From Theocolax elegans (taxonomy: Eukaryota > Arthropoda > Insecta > Hymenoptera > Cerocephalidae): a DNA stretch of 64,000 nt. The stretch covers positions 81,309,986 to 81,373,985 of the forward strand of contig CM047426.1 in NCBI GenBank assembly GCA_026168455.1. Direction: 5' to 3'. The notes beneath the pieces are model-generated. The model saw only the letters and a list, made by a program, of their open reading frames with translations. It had not been told where the DNA came from and did no database searches. This document shows, piece after piece, positions 27,441-38,040 of the stretch. A program made the translations under genes and the position numbers. How positions within the stretch are numbered: position 1 is the stretch's first letter; every line of letters begins with the position of its first letter.

Positions 27441-28135
27441 GTACATTTTCGTGGAATTTGTTGAGTCGACTTTGAATGCATAGTTTTACTTGCGTTTCAC
27501 ATTTTTTTTATTTCACCCGATCGTTTTATGCACACTTTCAGAGGTGTAGGATTCATACATTTCATTATGATATCCAATGTATTTACAAGTGTGATGTTTT
27601 TATGTGTATGCCGTTTGGCTGGAATTGATAAATTGGTATAGATATATATGCTGAAATAAGTATTTTATAAAATGTATACGTGTATCGGCTTTTTGTAAAC
27701 TATGTTACTGTTTTCTTTTACAAATTATGTTTTTGGCAAGAACTGACGTATACGCACTAAAATTAAAAATTTTTTACTGTACATCATCTATTATAATATT
27801 CGAAAAAAAATCTGTAGATATATTTGTCACTACATTCCTTAAAGTTTCCGATAATACGTTTATTTATTTATTCAAGTCCATAATATACACGTATATATAT
27901 ATATATAGTGAATAACACACAAAATACTATAAATTTTTAAGATACATCGCGACACGATTCCTCGCATACAAATAAATACCTTCCGACGTAAATATCATGC
28001 ATAATATAAATTTCATTGATCTATATCCTCGTATTAGTCAAAACTTGACTATGAATTTTCATTATTATTCTCCTCTAATTATTATTTTAATTCAATCTTA
28101 ATTCCTAAAAAGAAAGAGTAAAAAAATAAGGTTTC
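27441..28135. other. AT-rich stretch, no gene seen
   Basis: AT-rich with a TATATATA run near 27892-27907. No supported ORF. Confidence 0.5.
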
Positions 28136-28139
28136 GTTT

Positions 28140-28420
28140 CAGATATTTATTAATAAGCAGCAACGGCGGTACGTGCATTATCTTTGGATTGTGCCGCGCG
28201 TACATAATTCAATTGCGGCGTTGATTAAAAGAAAGGGCGAGAGAGTATATCTCGAAGTATACGAGTGTGTGTGTGTGTGTGTGCATTCGCGTACAAGACT
28301 GTATATAGGTAAGTAATAGGTGCGTCTGCAAACCCGCGAGGCTTTCCGATAGTTTGGTTCGCGAATTATCCCGGTTAATTGACAAGCGTGCGGGTTGTGT
28401 GGGGTCGAGTTGAAACGTTA
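28140..28420. other. GC-richer island with (GT)n
   Basis: Follows a pyrimidine-rich acceptor-like TTTCGTTTCAG ending at 28141. Contains GCAACGGCGGTACGTGC, a GT tract (28264-28283) and CpG-containing sequence. No long open frame. Confidence 0.3.
28264..28283. repeat. (GT)n microsatellite
   Basis: About ten GT units. Confidence 0.85.
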
Positions 28421-28659
28421 GATAAATTATGGTTTCGTTTTTCTACGTTAAGGGTACGTGCACACGATTTTTCCATCATCCCTTTTTTTTTAAACCCAGA
28501 CTTCTTATAGCTTTGATTGGATTTTTGAATCTATGTATATGTAACTGTAAAGTACAAAGTAAAATTTGGAGATCGATGTACGTAGATGCAACGTTACTGA
28601 CGTGTCTAATTATTATTTTGTTGCGGATCGTCTATACTTAAATCTATGGAGGTATAAAT

Positions 28660-29085
28660 TTCTCATGGAAGGACCGTAACGACAAGAAAGGAACTCAGCG
28701 CTCTACGCGTAGAAAAGGCATCGAACTGTTCAATATAACTAACCGCGACCCGCTTGGCCTCCTTAACGAAAAAACCGAAACGAAAAATCGTGAGAAATTC
28801 AACGCACCTCGCAAATAAATTGCGGCGCTTCGATCTTTCCCTCACTCTCCCGCCTACCTTCGTATAAGCATATAACTATACACGTCCGAGTGAGAGAGAG
28901 AAGAGTCCCAATATCTACGTAGAATCTTTCCCGCGTTCCCCGCGAAATACGGTGCGGCTTTCGCGATGTTCCGCTGAATTATACATAAGTCAGCATCGGT
29001 ATAAAATATGCCGTGGAAAAATAAAACCCCGGTGTGTGTATATATAGGTACACACGCGCCACGTGCTCAAAGATCGAACGCGTAT
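28660..29085. other. GC-richer island
   Basis: Mixed to CpG-rich sequence (for example CCCGCGTTCCCCGCGAAATACG near 28930-28951) ending in a TATATAGGTACACACGCGCC tract. A 60-codon minus ORF lies in it; no homology recognised. Confidence 0.3.
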
Positions 29086-30420
29086 AATATGTGTATAATG
29101 CTATATGTATAATGTGCCTAAAGAATTCTTTCGACACTCTCACCTTTTTATCTTGTAACTTTGCGTACTTTTCAACATTTTTCTCTTTGTTTAGGCAACG
29201 ATGCGAGGATGCGGATTACAACAATATTCATAAATCTACCGTTTTATGCAAAAATACTACTATCCCATCGTAAGTTTTCGGTTTGATATAAAAACAGAGA
29301 TATTTATAAAATGCCGTGGCAAACCGAACAAATGCAATTGTGATTCTTTGCAATGATTGCGCAATATTTTAATATAAATATATATATATATATATATCGA
29401 TATATTTTGTACTATAAAAAACGAACTTACAATATCCGAAAATAGCTCGTTTAAATTTAAATTAACAATACCACACGTGCGCAACGTGAAATTAAAATAA
29501 TTTTACATTGTGATACTTTGTATAAAAAAATAAATATACGTTATATAACTATTTTAACAATAACGACATGTAGTTCGATTATATAATCCTAGTCTCGACA
29601 ACAGAATTATTTGATTATAAAAAAAACAGCCATTCAGTATCACACTCTATATGTCGTCAAGGCGTTCCAGTCCATACACAATAGTAGACACAAAAAAGTA
29701 CATTATGCACTCTTGAATGTAATACATAATCTTGTTGAATTTTTGTTTTACATACTCTATGTTATTATAACAAAATGGTAATGATTTTTGTTATATAAAC
29801 CGTATTTTACACTATTATAGTAATTATATTTTATAAAAATGATGTAAGGTATGGTTATTTATTTATTTACGATCTAATTATGTTAATACTGAAAAAATAG
29901 ATTTTTGATTTAAGCAGAATCCTTCTTGGATAAGCCGCAAATAGAAATTTTGCTTCTTCCAATGTAATTCTTCTATAGTCATCCATGATAGCCTTTTTGT
30001 AAAAAATGAGTAAATATAACTTGAAAAGGTCAATATTATAAAATCAAAGAGATTTTGATTCCTCCTTGATAATTTAGTTATACTGCGATGAAAAGGAATC
30101 AACATATTTGATACTTTAAATAAATTTTCATAACACAAATATTACATATACATATATATTCCATGTAATTATTGTATTAACCGATAGGTCTCAGGTATAG
30201 CTTTAAAATCCATTATCATCTGCTAAAAATCAGGTTTCAAAAATATTTTATACAGTCCACTTATAAGTAGGGGTGTCAGCTATATGTATATGATGTATAA
30301 ATTATATTAGTTAACCTTTCTAAATCTGATAGTTGTTAAACGGCAAACTGTCAGGTCATAGGCCGTTTTGTAATATTATATTAAAATGTATAAGTCTTAA
30401 AAAAGTTTGCATAAAACTTC
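29086..30420. other. AT-rich stretch with a short dispersed repeat
   Basis: AT-rich. The block at 29897-29976 resembles one at 44203-44284 (listed separately). An 86-codon minus ORF (29878-30138) overlaps that block and is not assigned. Confidence 0.45.
29897..29976. repeat. Short dispersed repeat, copy A
   Basis: By eye this ~80-bp block matches 44203-44284 at roughly three quarters of positions. Shared landmarks are TTTTTGATyTrAGCAGAAT, a TTCTT segment, an AATTTTGCTT/AATTTGCTT segment and TCCAATGT. Probably remnants of an old element. Confidence 0.4.
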
Positions 30421-30424
30421 AAAA

Positions 30425-30566
30425 GGTAGATTTGGAGGTGTCCCAGGTTCGATTCCCGTGATTGTATTTTCAACAAGTGATCTTTTGACAGAAACATCGT
30501 ATGACCTCCGTCGCTGATTAGCACCAAGTTAAGAACATAAAAGGAGCAACTAAAATAATAATAATG
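30425..30566 (+). mobile_element. tRNA-derived SINE, copy 2
   Basis: Contains a perfect Pol III B box GGTTCGATTCC (30446-30456) followed by the same body and 3' end as the minus-strand copy at 9740-9940: GTATTTTCAACAAGTG, a CTCCGTCGyTGATTrGCACC segment, a GAGCAAC block and the tail CTAAAATAATAATAAT. The A box is not convincing, so the 5' part is probably truncated or decayed. It lies about 70 bp left of the 266-bp tandem array. Confidence 0.7.
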
Positions 30567-30637
30567 TGAATTCTATATATGTGAGAAAGAAACACAGTAG
30601 GTATGGTTGAGTTTCACGACAAAAATTGACAAATATC

Positions 30638-31430
30638 ATCACCTATATATTAATTAGCTAAGGAAAATTTTCAGTTCAAAATTTTAAGATCACATTTCGA
30701 ACCCTCAAACAAAGTTATTATATAATATAATATATATATATATATAAATATTTATGACGTGTGTATGTATGTATGCTCGACATGGAATATCCAGTGGATA
30801 TTCCAGTAGACGATGTGTCCGTCGTCCTGGAGGTCATCCTGACCACCTGGACATCATCTACAGGAATTGTATTTTTTAATATTACATTTGGTATTACATT
30901 AAAATCACCTATATATTAATTAGCTAAGGAAAATTTTCAGTTCAAAATTTTAAGATCACATTTCGAACCCTCAAACAAAGTTATTATATAATATAATATA
31001 TATATATATATAAATATTTATGACGTGTGTATGTATGTATGCTCGACATGGAATATCCAGTGGATATTCCAGTAGACGATGTGTCCGTCGTCCTGGAGGT
31101 CATCCTGACCACCTGGACATCATCTACAGGAATTGTATTTTTTAATATTACATTTGGTATTACATTAAAATCACCTATATATTAATTAGCTAAGGAAAAT
31201 TTTCAGTTCAAAATTTTAAGACCAAAATTTTAAGATCACATTTCGAACCCTCAAACAAAGTTATTATATAATATAATATATATATATATATAAATATTTA
31301 TGACGTGTGTATGTATGTATGCTCGACATGGAATATCCAGTGGATATTCCAGTAGACGATGTGTCCGTCGTCCTGGAGGTCATCTACAGGAATTGTATTT
31401 TTTAATATTACATTTGGTATTACATTAAAA
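30638..31430. repeat. Three-copy tandem array, 266-bp unit
   Basis: Three head-to-tail copies start at 30638, 30904 and 31170; each begins ATCACCTATATATTAATTAG. Copies 1 and 2 look essentially identical. Copy 3 (261 bp) has a ~15-bp local duplication near 31215 and lacks ~20 bp, lost between two CATC direct repeats near 31382. Each unit contains an (AT)n core, GTATGTATGTATG, and a dyad-rich GC block: TGGAATATCC and GGATATTCCA separated by AGT (30783-30805 in copy 1), then GAyGyxTCC/GGACATC and AGGTCA/TGACC pairs. No ORF. Behaves like a small satellite or the internal repeats of a mobile element. Confidence 0.9.
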
Positions 31431-33100
31431 ATTAAAATTAAACTTCCTTACTCCAGTGTAAGTTTTATCATGTCGATTATTTTTAATTTTTTTTAATTGT
31501 TTCAGTATTATGTAGAAATATGTTCAGTATCTATAAACTTTTGTGTAATTGATTAAATTAAATAAGTATATACAATGTTGCAAATATAATACACTGTTAT
31601 TTTTATTTTATTGACTAAAAAAATTTATTGTAACTGAATACTAGGTTAATTAATTACACATTATTTTATATTTTACATTTTTATTCAATTAAATTGTACA
31701 ATTATAAATTTAAAAAAAATAAAAAAAATAAGTATATATGTAGTGTAATTTCGACCGAGGGAGCGTTAGCGACCGAGGAATTGTTGCTAGTTAAATATAA
31801 TTTTAAAACTATAATAGGAAAATACCCATATATAATTTGGGCATAATATGTCGTGTAGTCACAGTACACTTTTAAAATTTATTGGTATCATAAGTACTTA
31901 ATTTAGATACTTTACTATTTTCAACGGTATATCTATATTACTAATTAAAGTGATAATAAAGTACTTTTGAGTTGTAAACAAAAATTAGTCGGTCGAGTTA
32001 GCTGTCACGATCAAATTTCAACTTCTACCCTATAGGTTTTTACCTCTGAATGTACGCATTCTCTCAATGGCTTGAATAAAATGTTTCCCTTTCTATCTAA
32101 CGCACCTTTCGTACTGCTATCCCGCTTTCATTTCCAGTTGACTTATATACATATGGGAAGAAGCGACAATCGAGTTAATAAAATCAACAAGGAATTTCTT
32201 TGTCACGACTTTTCGTTTATTATGAATTCGGGCAACATTTGATATACACTGAAAACAATTAAATATGGACAGTGAGGATTGATAGTTAACGTAAAGATAA
32301 ATAAGACATAATCGACGTTTATGAAAGCACAAATACGAGAAGTCACTTAGCTATGTATATAAAGGTTAAATTTTTTTATAAAAAGTATTTCTTTGCGTAT
32401 ACTTGAATAAAAATTAGTACATAATGTAGTAATAATCCATAATTATGAAATTTACTATAATGCACATTAAATTTTGTCACCGCGAACTGTCCGTCTTATC
32501 GTCATATCTAGCGCGTCTTCCGTGACAGCAATTAAGAATATTTGCTTCATAACTTTGCTACTTTTGTCATATAAATTATCAGAACCCATAACACATGTGT
32601 CCATAATCTCAATTATGTATTCATGAAAATTTACCTTCACTCTAAAACGTAACGATAAATGCTTATTTCTCTACAGGAGTAATCGAAAATTAATAGATAA
32701 TAAATCTTATCATATTTATCAAAATATCAAATGTAAAATTTTAAGATAGTGCAGATAAATACTAACATAGTTAAACGATTCATAATTTAACAAATCTCAT
32801 GAATTGGACAATTCACATAAAGCCTACGAGAATATCTTGAGTATAAAAAATATCTTATGGTTAATTACACGATATGATCATGATTTCTAATGTTGTTAAA
32901 ATCGAAATCTCATGAAAAAAAAATTAAGAATTTTAAAAATTTTATTTTAAAAGTGTTAATGACAAAATTAAACATATAATTCTAAGATTACATCTTAAAT
33001 ATTTAACAAATACGAACATTTTTAAATATATCAACTATATTTAAAATAAAGTTATTATAAAATACATTTTATATAGTTTTTATAAAAAATTGGTCATATA
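31431..33100. other. AT-rich stretch, no gene seen
   Basis: AT-rich. A CG-richer phrase GAGCGTTAGCGACCGAGG near 31760-31777 stands out but has no partner in the window. A 71-codon minus ORF (32117-32332) is not assigned. Confidence 0.45.
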
Positions 33101-33438
33101 AAAATTGTATAAAAAAACATTTTATAAATTTTATAAAAAAAATATATATAAGGACTATTTAAAAACTAAATTAAACGTTTTAAATGAGCTGCACCATCCT
33201 GCAGTGACGGATAAAAACATTTAGATGACACGACCAAGAGGTTATGGACACCAAAAAAATTAGTATTTTAGCGCGACGAAAAATTACTGCTGCCACCGAC
33301 GATATTGATAGAAAAGTCCACAGTTCCTCCTTCGATTTGGCTGAAAGTTTTGCTTTTTTCGCGCCTTTTTGCTTTTTTCAAAATTGTTGCATCCGGCGAA
33401 CTCTTTAACATCGACTTGGACATCGTGAAGGTTAGACG

Positions 33439-33559
33439 GGGTCTGATCAAATGTTTTGTTTTGTGGTTGTCAAGTCAATATTCAACTTTTTCATTAGCAA
33501 CCAAAGAAAAAGTTGAATATTGACTTGACAACCACAGAACAAAACATTTGATCAGACCC
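33439..33559. repeat. Perfect-class palindrome, 53-bp arms
   Basis: Left arm 33439-33491 and right arm 33507-33559 are reverse complements with one visible mismatch (T against C in the GTTTTGTTyTG segment), around a 15-nt loop. The same hairpin core recurs at about 34174-34294, where its right arm continues to full length. Confidence 0.9.
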
Positions 33560-33650
33560 TACCATAGCTATTTTTAAACAAAAAAAATGTATTATACTGA
33601 TAAAGTGTTTGTTTCATATAAATAATTACATTCATTTAAGCGTAGATCGA

Positions 33651-34058
33651 AATCGCATAATCACTATAAATACGCTACCATTACTGCCACTATTTAATAA
33701 CTCTTAGAAATTATTATTATTTTAACATTTTTTCAAAATTCAATTTTTTGTAAAATAAAATTCTATGTAGTTGCAGATATTAAATTAAGATAATAAAACT
33801 AAAATAAACTAAAATAAACTAAAATAAACAACTGAATGAGCAAAATAGTATTCAATAATTATTGATCTATTAAAATTTTATTGTTTGAATTATAGAATAA
33901 CACTAAATATTGATATTAGCTACTTTCGAATTTATGTCACACGAGATCAAATATATTTTTCTTATGGAAAAAAAATTGCAAGGTCAATTTCAAGTTTCTT
34001 ACAGATAATAATATCACGTCAGGTATACGAGAGCACCTTTACAAGACAGATCACAACA
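33651..34058 (+). repeat. Direct repeat D1 (partner 34635-35033)
   Basis: This ~400-bp AT-rich block is repeated almost exactly at 34635-35033, starting AATCGCAT and ending GACAGATCACAACA, about 984 bp further right. It includes a TAAACTAAAA triplet repeat near 33793-33829. At its right end it joins the truncated left arm at the shared letters ACA, followed by the near-shared TTCCTC. Confidence 0.9.
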
Positions 34059-34634
34059 GTTCCTCCTTCGATTTGGCTGAAAGTTTTGCTTTTTTCGCGC
34101 CTTTTTGCTTTTTTCAAAATTGTTGCATCCGGCGAACTCTTTAACATCGACTTGGACATCGTGAAGGTTAGACGGGTCTGATCAAATGTTTTGTTTTGTG
34201 GTTGTCAAGTCAATATTCAACTTTTTCATTAGCAACCAAAGAAAAAGTTGAATATTGACTTGACAACCACAGAACAAAACATTTGATCAGACCCCGTCTA
34301 ACCTTCACGATGTCCAAGTCGATGTTAAAGAGTTCGCCGGATGCAACAATTTTGAAAAAAGCAAAAAGGCGCGAAAAAGCAAAACTTTCAGCCAAATCGA
34401 AGGAGGAACTGTGGACTTTTCTATCAATATCGTCGGTGGCAGCAGTAATTTTTCGTCGCGCTAAAATACTAATTTTTTTGGTGTCCATAACCTCTTGGTC
34501 GTGTCATCTAAATGTTTTTATCCGTCACTGCAGGATGGTGCAGCTCATTTAATTAAAACGTTTATTTAGTTTTGAAATAGTCCTTATATATATTTTTATA
34601 AAAATTTTATAAAATGTTTTTTTATACAATTTTT

Positions 34635-35033
34635 AAATCGCATTACTACGCTACCATTACTGCACCTATTTAATAACTCTTAGAAATTATTATTATTTTA
34701 ACATTTTTTCAAAATTCAATTTTTTGTAAAATAAAATTCTATGTAGTTGCAGATATTAAATTAAGATAATAAACTAAAATAAACTAAAATAAACTAAAAT
34801 AAACAACTGAATGAGCAAAATAGTATTCAATAATTATTGATCTATTAAAATTTTATTGTTTGAATTATAGAATAACACTAAATATTGATATTAGCTACTT
34901 TCGAATTTATGTCACACGAGATCAAATATATTTTTCTTATGGAAAAAAAATTGCAAGGTCAATTTCAAGTTTCTTACAGATAATAATATCACGTCAGGTA
35001 TACGAGAGCACCTTTACAAGACAGATCACAACA
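34635..35033 (+). repeat. Direct repeat D2 (partner 33651-34058)
   Basis: Second copy of the block described at 33651-34058, with small indels (for example CATAATCACTATAAATACG against CATTACTACG at the left end). Beyond 35033 it continues into unique sequence, so this is likely the ancestral locus and D1 the duplicated one (inference). Confidence 0.9.
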
Positions 35034-35313
35034 TTTCCTCGTTGCCTGATCACGGCCACATGATTACGTACGCTTTCCTTATAATATTTCTACTTAGGAT
35101 TCACCTGGTGCAGTTAGCTTGGTACAGAACTTCCTACCCAAGGATTGACGGTTTCACTTATCAAACATCTTTTTTTGAAACCTTTTGTGTAGAAATGTAC
35201 ATTGCTAATATGTATTTTAAATTAAAAATATTTCTGTTTTGACTTTTACTCAACATGTCAACAATTATTCTGATACATAGAATACTTTATCACGTTAAGG
35301 TTCGTCTAAAAAT
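35034..35313. other. 3' flank of the IR gene
   Basis: Unique sequence between the duplicated block and the IR stop codon. A 66-codon plus ORF (35042-35242) is open but unassigned. No clear AATAAA on the minus strand just after the IR stop was recognised. Confidence 0.4.
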
Positions 35314-37068
35314 TCACCAAACAATATTTGTTTCACTATTTCTATTCACGTAATTTTGAACTTTAAATTTAAAAATAGCAATCTCAATGATAAGTATAAG
35401 TGACGAAATAAAGATTCCAATCATCAATATTAAAAGTAACTCCTTCCAAAATGAAGTTTTAGTAGATCGCTTCTTTCTACTATTTCTTAGTCGGGTTTTT
35501 TCTAAATTGTACTTCATCCCCAATTTGTACGAAATTCCTGACTGCTGAATCCATCGTTGAATTTGAAGAATTTTATCGCCATATGGCGAACTTGCTTCCA
35601 AAAGAAATCCCATTCTATCGCAAATCAATTCTAATTTTGCAATTTTCATCGAAGGTGTACCGTCGGGTTCAGTAAACTCACTTAGGTAATAGTCAGCAAT
35701 CCAGGAAGTTTCGACGCATACAACATTTTTGAACATGCTCAATTGTTGGACACAACTACGCGTTTCGTATCTTTGGTGAGCATTTTTAAGGATTGCTATT
35801 AGTCGATGATCGGATGAATTAGCAACTATTCGAACATAGTTTAAATTAAAAATGTAAATCGGTAGACGATATTGTTCAAAATCTGAGTAACTATCAAATT
35901 TTACTTCATCTTCTCCAATATTTTTTTCGAAAATACTGGAGTAGAAATCATTGCTATAAGACATTCCCAAAATTAATATACTGAGAAGAATATAACGATC
36001 TGATGTTCGATTATTTTGTAATTTGATCGACAATCCTAAAATCAGTTGGATAATGTCGAAGATTTTCAATTTTTGACGTAGTATTCCTAAATGATACATT
36101 GCAAGAATAAGTACAACGATGATGATTGGAATAATTAACATAAAAGCTAAAATGTAGGTAGATACATTGAGAGTAACCAATTTTATTATAGGGACCAGAA
36201 AGATCAACCGTTCGCAATCATGTTCTACTTCGATTGTTGTTGCTGGATTCGTATATTTTATTGGTGTTGTTACGATCATCATGTTCATATTACCGTTTGC
36301 CAAATTTTCTAGTAAAAAAATTTTTAGTTCATCAAAAGATTTATTATTTTCTATAAAAAAGGAAAAATCAATGTGAAAGTTCATTCTTGCCATTATTAAT
36401 TCTATTATCGGATAATGAATCCCATCAACTTTTACGATGGTATTATTTTCTTCGGTTAAAATGATGTAAGGGGGTGAATGAAAAAATGAAAATTTCAAAG
36501 GATATTTGTTGGTATTTTTTAACTTATTTGGGAATATTTGAGTACTAAGTACCAATTCCCTCTCGATTAGATGATCGTAAAAGGGATTGTAAGTGATCAT
36601 TGTTGGATTATCCGTTAACCTCTTCTTCGTAATCAAAATTGAAAAATCGAGAAATTTCTTTGACCAGCCGTATTTGAGAATCCTTGTGATAGGATTTATC
36701 GAATAGTTTGTTTTATCGCTGAATACGACAATTAAACAATGTGGACGTACTAGGTCTGGTGAAAGTTTGATTAACAATTTTAATACTTCTAGACTGGTAT
36801 TGTAATGCTCGTTGTCAAAAATTATATTTAATGTAACAGATCTCGGATTATTAAATATCGGTGATGACGTTGGTCTACTATTATTATTGTATATTACGCT
36901 GTCCAAGTTGATAATGACACTAGGAGTATTTTGAGATAATCCTTGAATTATCCAGTTTTGATGGGTTTCGTACTTTTTAGTTATGATAGAAGTGAAAAAC
37001 AAGAGTTGGTAAACTCTCAAAAGTTGAATAATTTCATTAGAAACTAAATTTAACCACGTGTAATTCAT
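35314..37068 (-). CDS. Divergent ionotropic receptor (IR), chemosensory ligand-gated channel
   Basis: Intact 584-codon single-exon frame. IRs are variant ionotropic glutamate receptors in the dendritic membrane of insect olfactory and taste neurons, usually forming cation channels with co-receptors such as IR25a, IR8a or IR76b (family knowledge). Architecture seen: N-terminal region 1-185; ligand-binding lobe S1 about 186-291 (including YPIIELIMARMNF at 219-231); membrane segment 1 about 301-326; pore loop about 335-352; membrane segment 2 about 357-381, ending in SYSNDFYSSIF, a degenerate form of the glutamate-receptor SYTANLAAFL motif; lobe S2 about 383-540; final membrane segment about 541-568. 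A K/R-rich stretch (about 524-537) precedes it. The canonical S1 arginine that binds glutamate is not visible, as expected for a divergent IR. The start is the first ATG after an in-frame TAG, but no signal peptide is evident, so a short upstream exon may be missing. The subfamily could not be assigned. Confidence 0.85.
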   Translation of the reverse strand: MNYTWLNLVSNEIIQLLRVYQLLFFTSIITKKYETHQNWIIQGLSQNTPSVIINLDSVIYNNNSRPTSSPIFNNPRSVTLNIIFDNEHYNTSLEVLKLLIKLSPDLVRPHCLIVVFSDKTNYSINPITRILKYGWSKKFLDFSILITKKRLTDNPTMITYNPFYDHLIERELVLSTQIFPNKLKNTNKYPLKFSFFHSPPYIILTEENNTIVKVDGIHYPIIELIMARMNFHIDFSFFIENNKSFDELKIFLLENLANGNMNMMIVTTPIKYTNPATTIEVEHDCERLIFLVPIIKLVTLNVSTYILAFMLIIPIIIVVLILAMYHLGILRQKLKIFDIIQLILGLSIKLQNNRTSDRYILLSILILGMSYSNDFYSSIFEKNIGEDEVKFDSYSDFEQYRLPIYIFNLNYVRIVANSSDHRLIAILKNAHQRYETRSCVQQLSMFKNVVCVETSWIADYYLSEFTEPDGTPSMKIAKLELICDRMGFLLEASSPYGDKILQIQRWIQQSGISYKLGMKYNLEKTRLRNSRKKRSTKTSFWKELLLILMIGIFISSLILIIEIAIFKFKVQNYVNRNSETNIVW

Positions 37069-37620
37069 GTTGCTTAGGAAATTTAACTGATACTAAATTG
37101 TGAACAATTTTTTTGTTAAAATTTACCTTGAATAAACTATCGATTGTAATGAGAATTGTACAAAATTATTTTCATTTATTGTTATTACTAATCAATATGT
37201 CAAATTGTTCAGAATAATTTTTTTCTAGTATGCAAGGTATGTATGTATCTTTATGATTGTCGGGCGATTGCATTGTACAAAAAAAGTAATAGTTTTGTAT
37301 ATTATTGACCATAAAAATGTGCGAATTGTAAGTAAAATTTTTCGTTTTATAAAATATATTTTCAAACAAACAGTATTGATTTTTAAAATAATAGAAGGAT
37401 GTTATTTGAAATTTTATTAACATTAGTAAAATTGAGACATTGAGACAAAGAAAAACATTAAATCTATAATAAGCACTAAGTAATGAATAATTTTCCAGGA
37501 AATAAATAAGGAATCTCCCAACGGGTCCCAAAGTTTAATTATAATATTAACCAAGTCGATTAGAGATTATTATATTCGCATTTATTTTCGCACCTAGAGA
37601 GTATTCACCTCATTATAAGT
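37069..37620 (-). other. 5' flank of the IR gene, possible upstream exon
   Basis: On the minus strand this holds a 119-codon ORF (37172-37531) with a hydrophobic stretch near residues 29-48 that could act as a signal peptide. It is in a different frame from the IR, so it could only join by splicing. A donor-like CAAG|GTAAAT near 37126 and an acceptor-like TTTCCTAAG at about 37072 flank a 54-nt gap, but the frame ahead of that donor has a stop. Evidence is too weak to annotate an exon. Confidence 0.2.
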
Positions 37621-37629
37621 TACATCAAC

Positions 37630-38040
37630 CTCCGTCGTTCAAGCTGATTTACCGGCAACGTTAATTCGCGCGCTCCTCGCATAAGAAACCCGTTCGAGAA
37701 TGAGAGTGAGAGATAAACAAATGAATAAATAAATGGCTTTATCAAGGTACGTTAGTATATATATGTATAGGTTCTTCTTCTCTCTCTCTCTCTCCCTCTT
37801 TCTCTCTTTCTCTTTACGCCGTGGGTGGACCAAGTAATGGATTCAAACTAAGGGAGTTGAGTATTGAGATATCAGTATATGTGCTCAAGCGACCGGTAAT
37901 GGTCTGCCGTTCTCGGAAGGAGGGGTGGTTACACATACCCCTAGGGGGCTTAGATATGCGCAATGCGATGGACAACCTCTATACGCTTTATGTGTTCTTA
38001 GAGAAGAGACTCTTTCTCTTTCTTATTCTCTTGTGCTATG
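37630..38040. other. GC-richer island with CT tract
   Basis: Mixed CpG-containing sequence on both sides of a pyrimidine tract (37772-37814). Overlapping plus ORFs of 81 and 84 codons lie to the right in different frames; neither resembles a known protein. Confidence 0.3.
37772..37814. repeat. (TC)n pyrimidine tract
   Basis: Nearly pure TC run with occasional CC and TTT interruptions. Confidence 0.85.

Larger units (their letters stand above)
33101..34634. mobile_element. Foldback (long-inverted-repeat) element with nested partial copy
   Basis: The full left arm (33101-33491) and full right arm (34242-34634) are inverted copies of about 393 bp with small differences. Each arm ends at the same 15-nt loop CATTAGCAACCAAAG. 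The left loop is followed by only a 53-bp right-arm stub (33507-33559), and the right loop is preceded by a truncated left arm (34056-34226). The pieces between include a segment duplicated outside the element. The arms contain a K/R-rich reading frame (plus strand of the right arm, from about 34310) that is frameshifted in the left arm by a 6-T versus 5-T run. That peptide vaguely resembles basic N termini of hAT-type transposases (weak inference). No complete transposase. Confidence 0.75.

Noticed and set aside
30638..31430. CRISPR-like repeated array
   Set aside because: The units are 266 bp and contiguous without unique spacers; the genome is eukaryotic.
33793..33829. Short TAAACTAAAA tandem repeat as a possible functional array
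   Set aside because: Only three to four 10-bp units of low complexity; it is simply carried within D1 and again in D2.
36011..36376. ORFs overlapping the IR in other frames
   Set aside because: Shadows of the receptor coding sequence.
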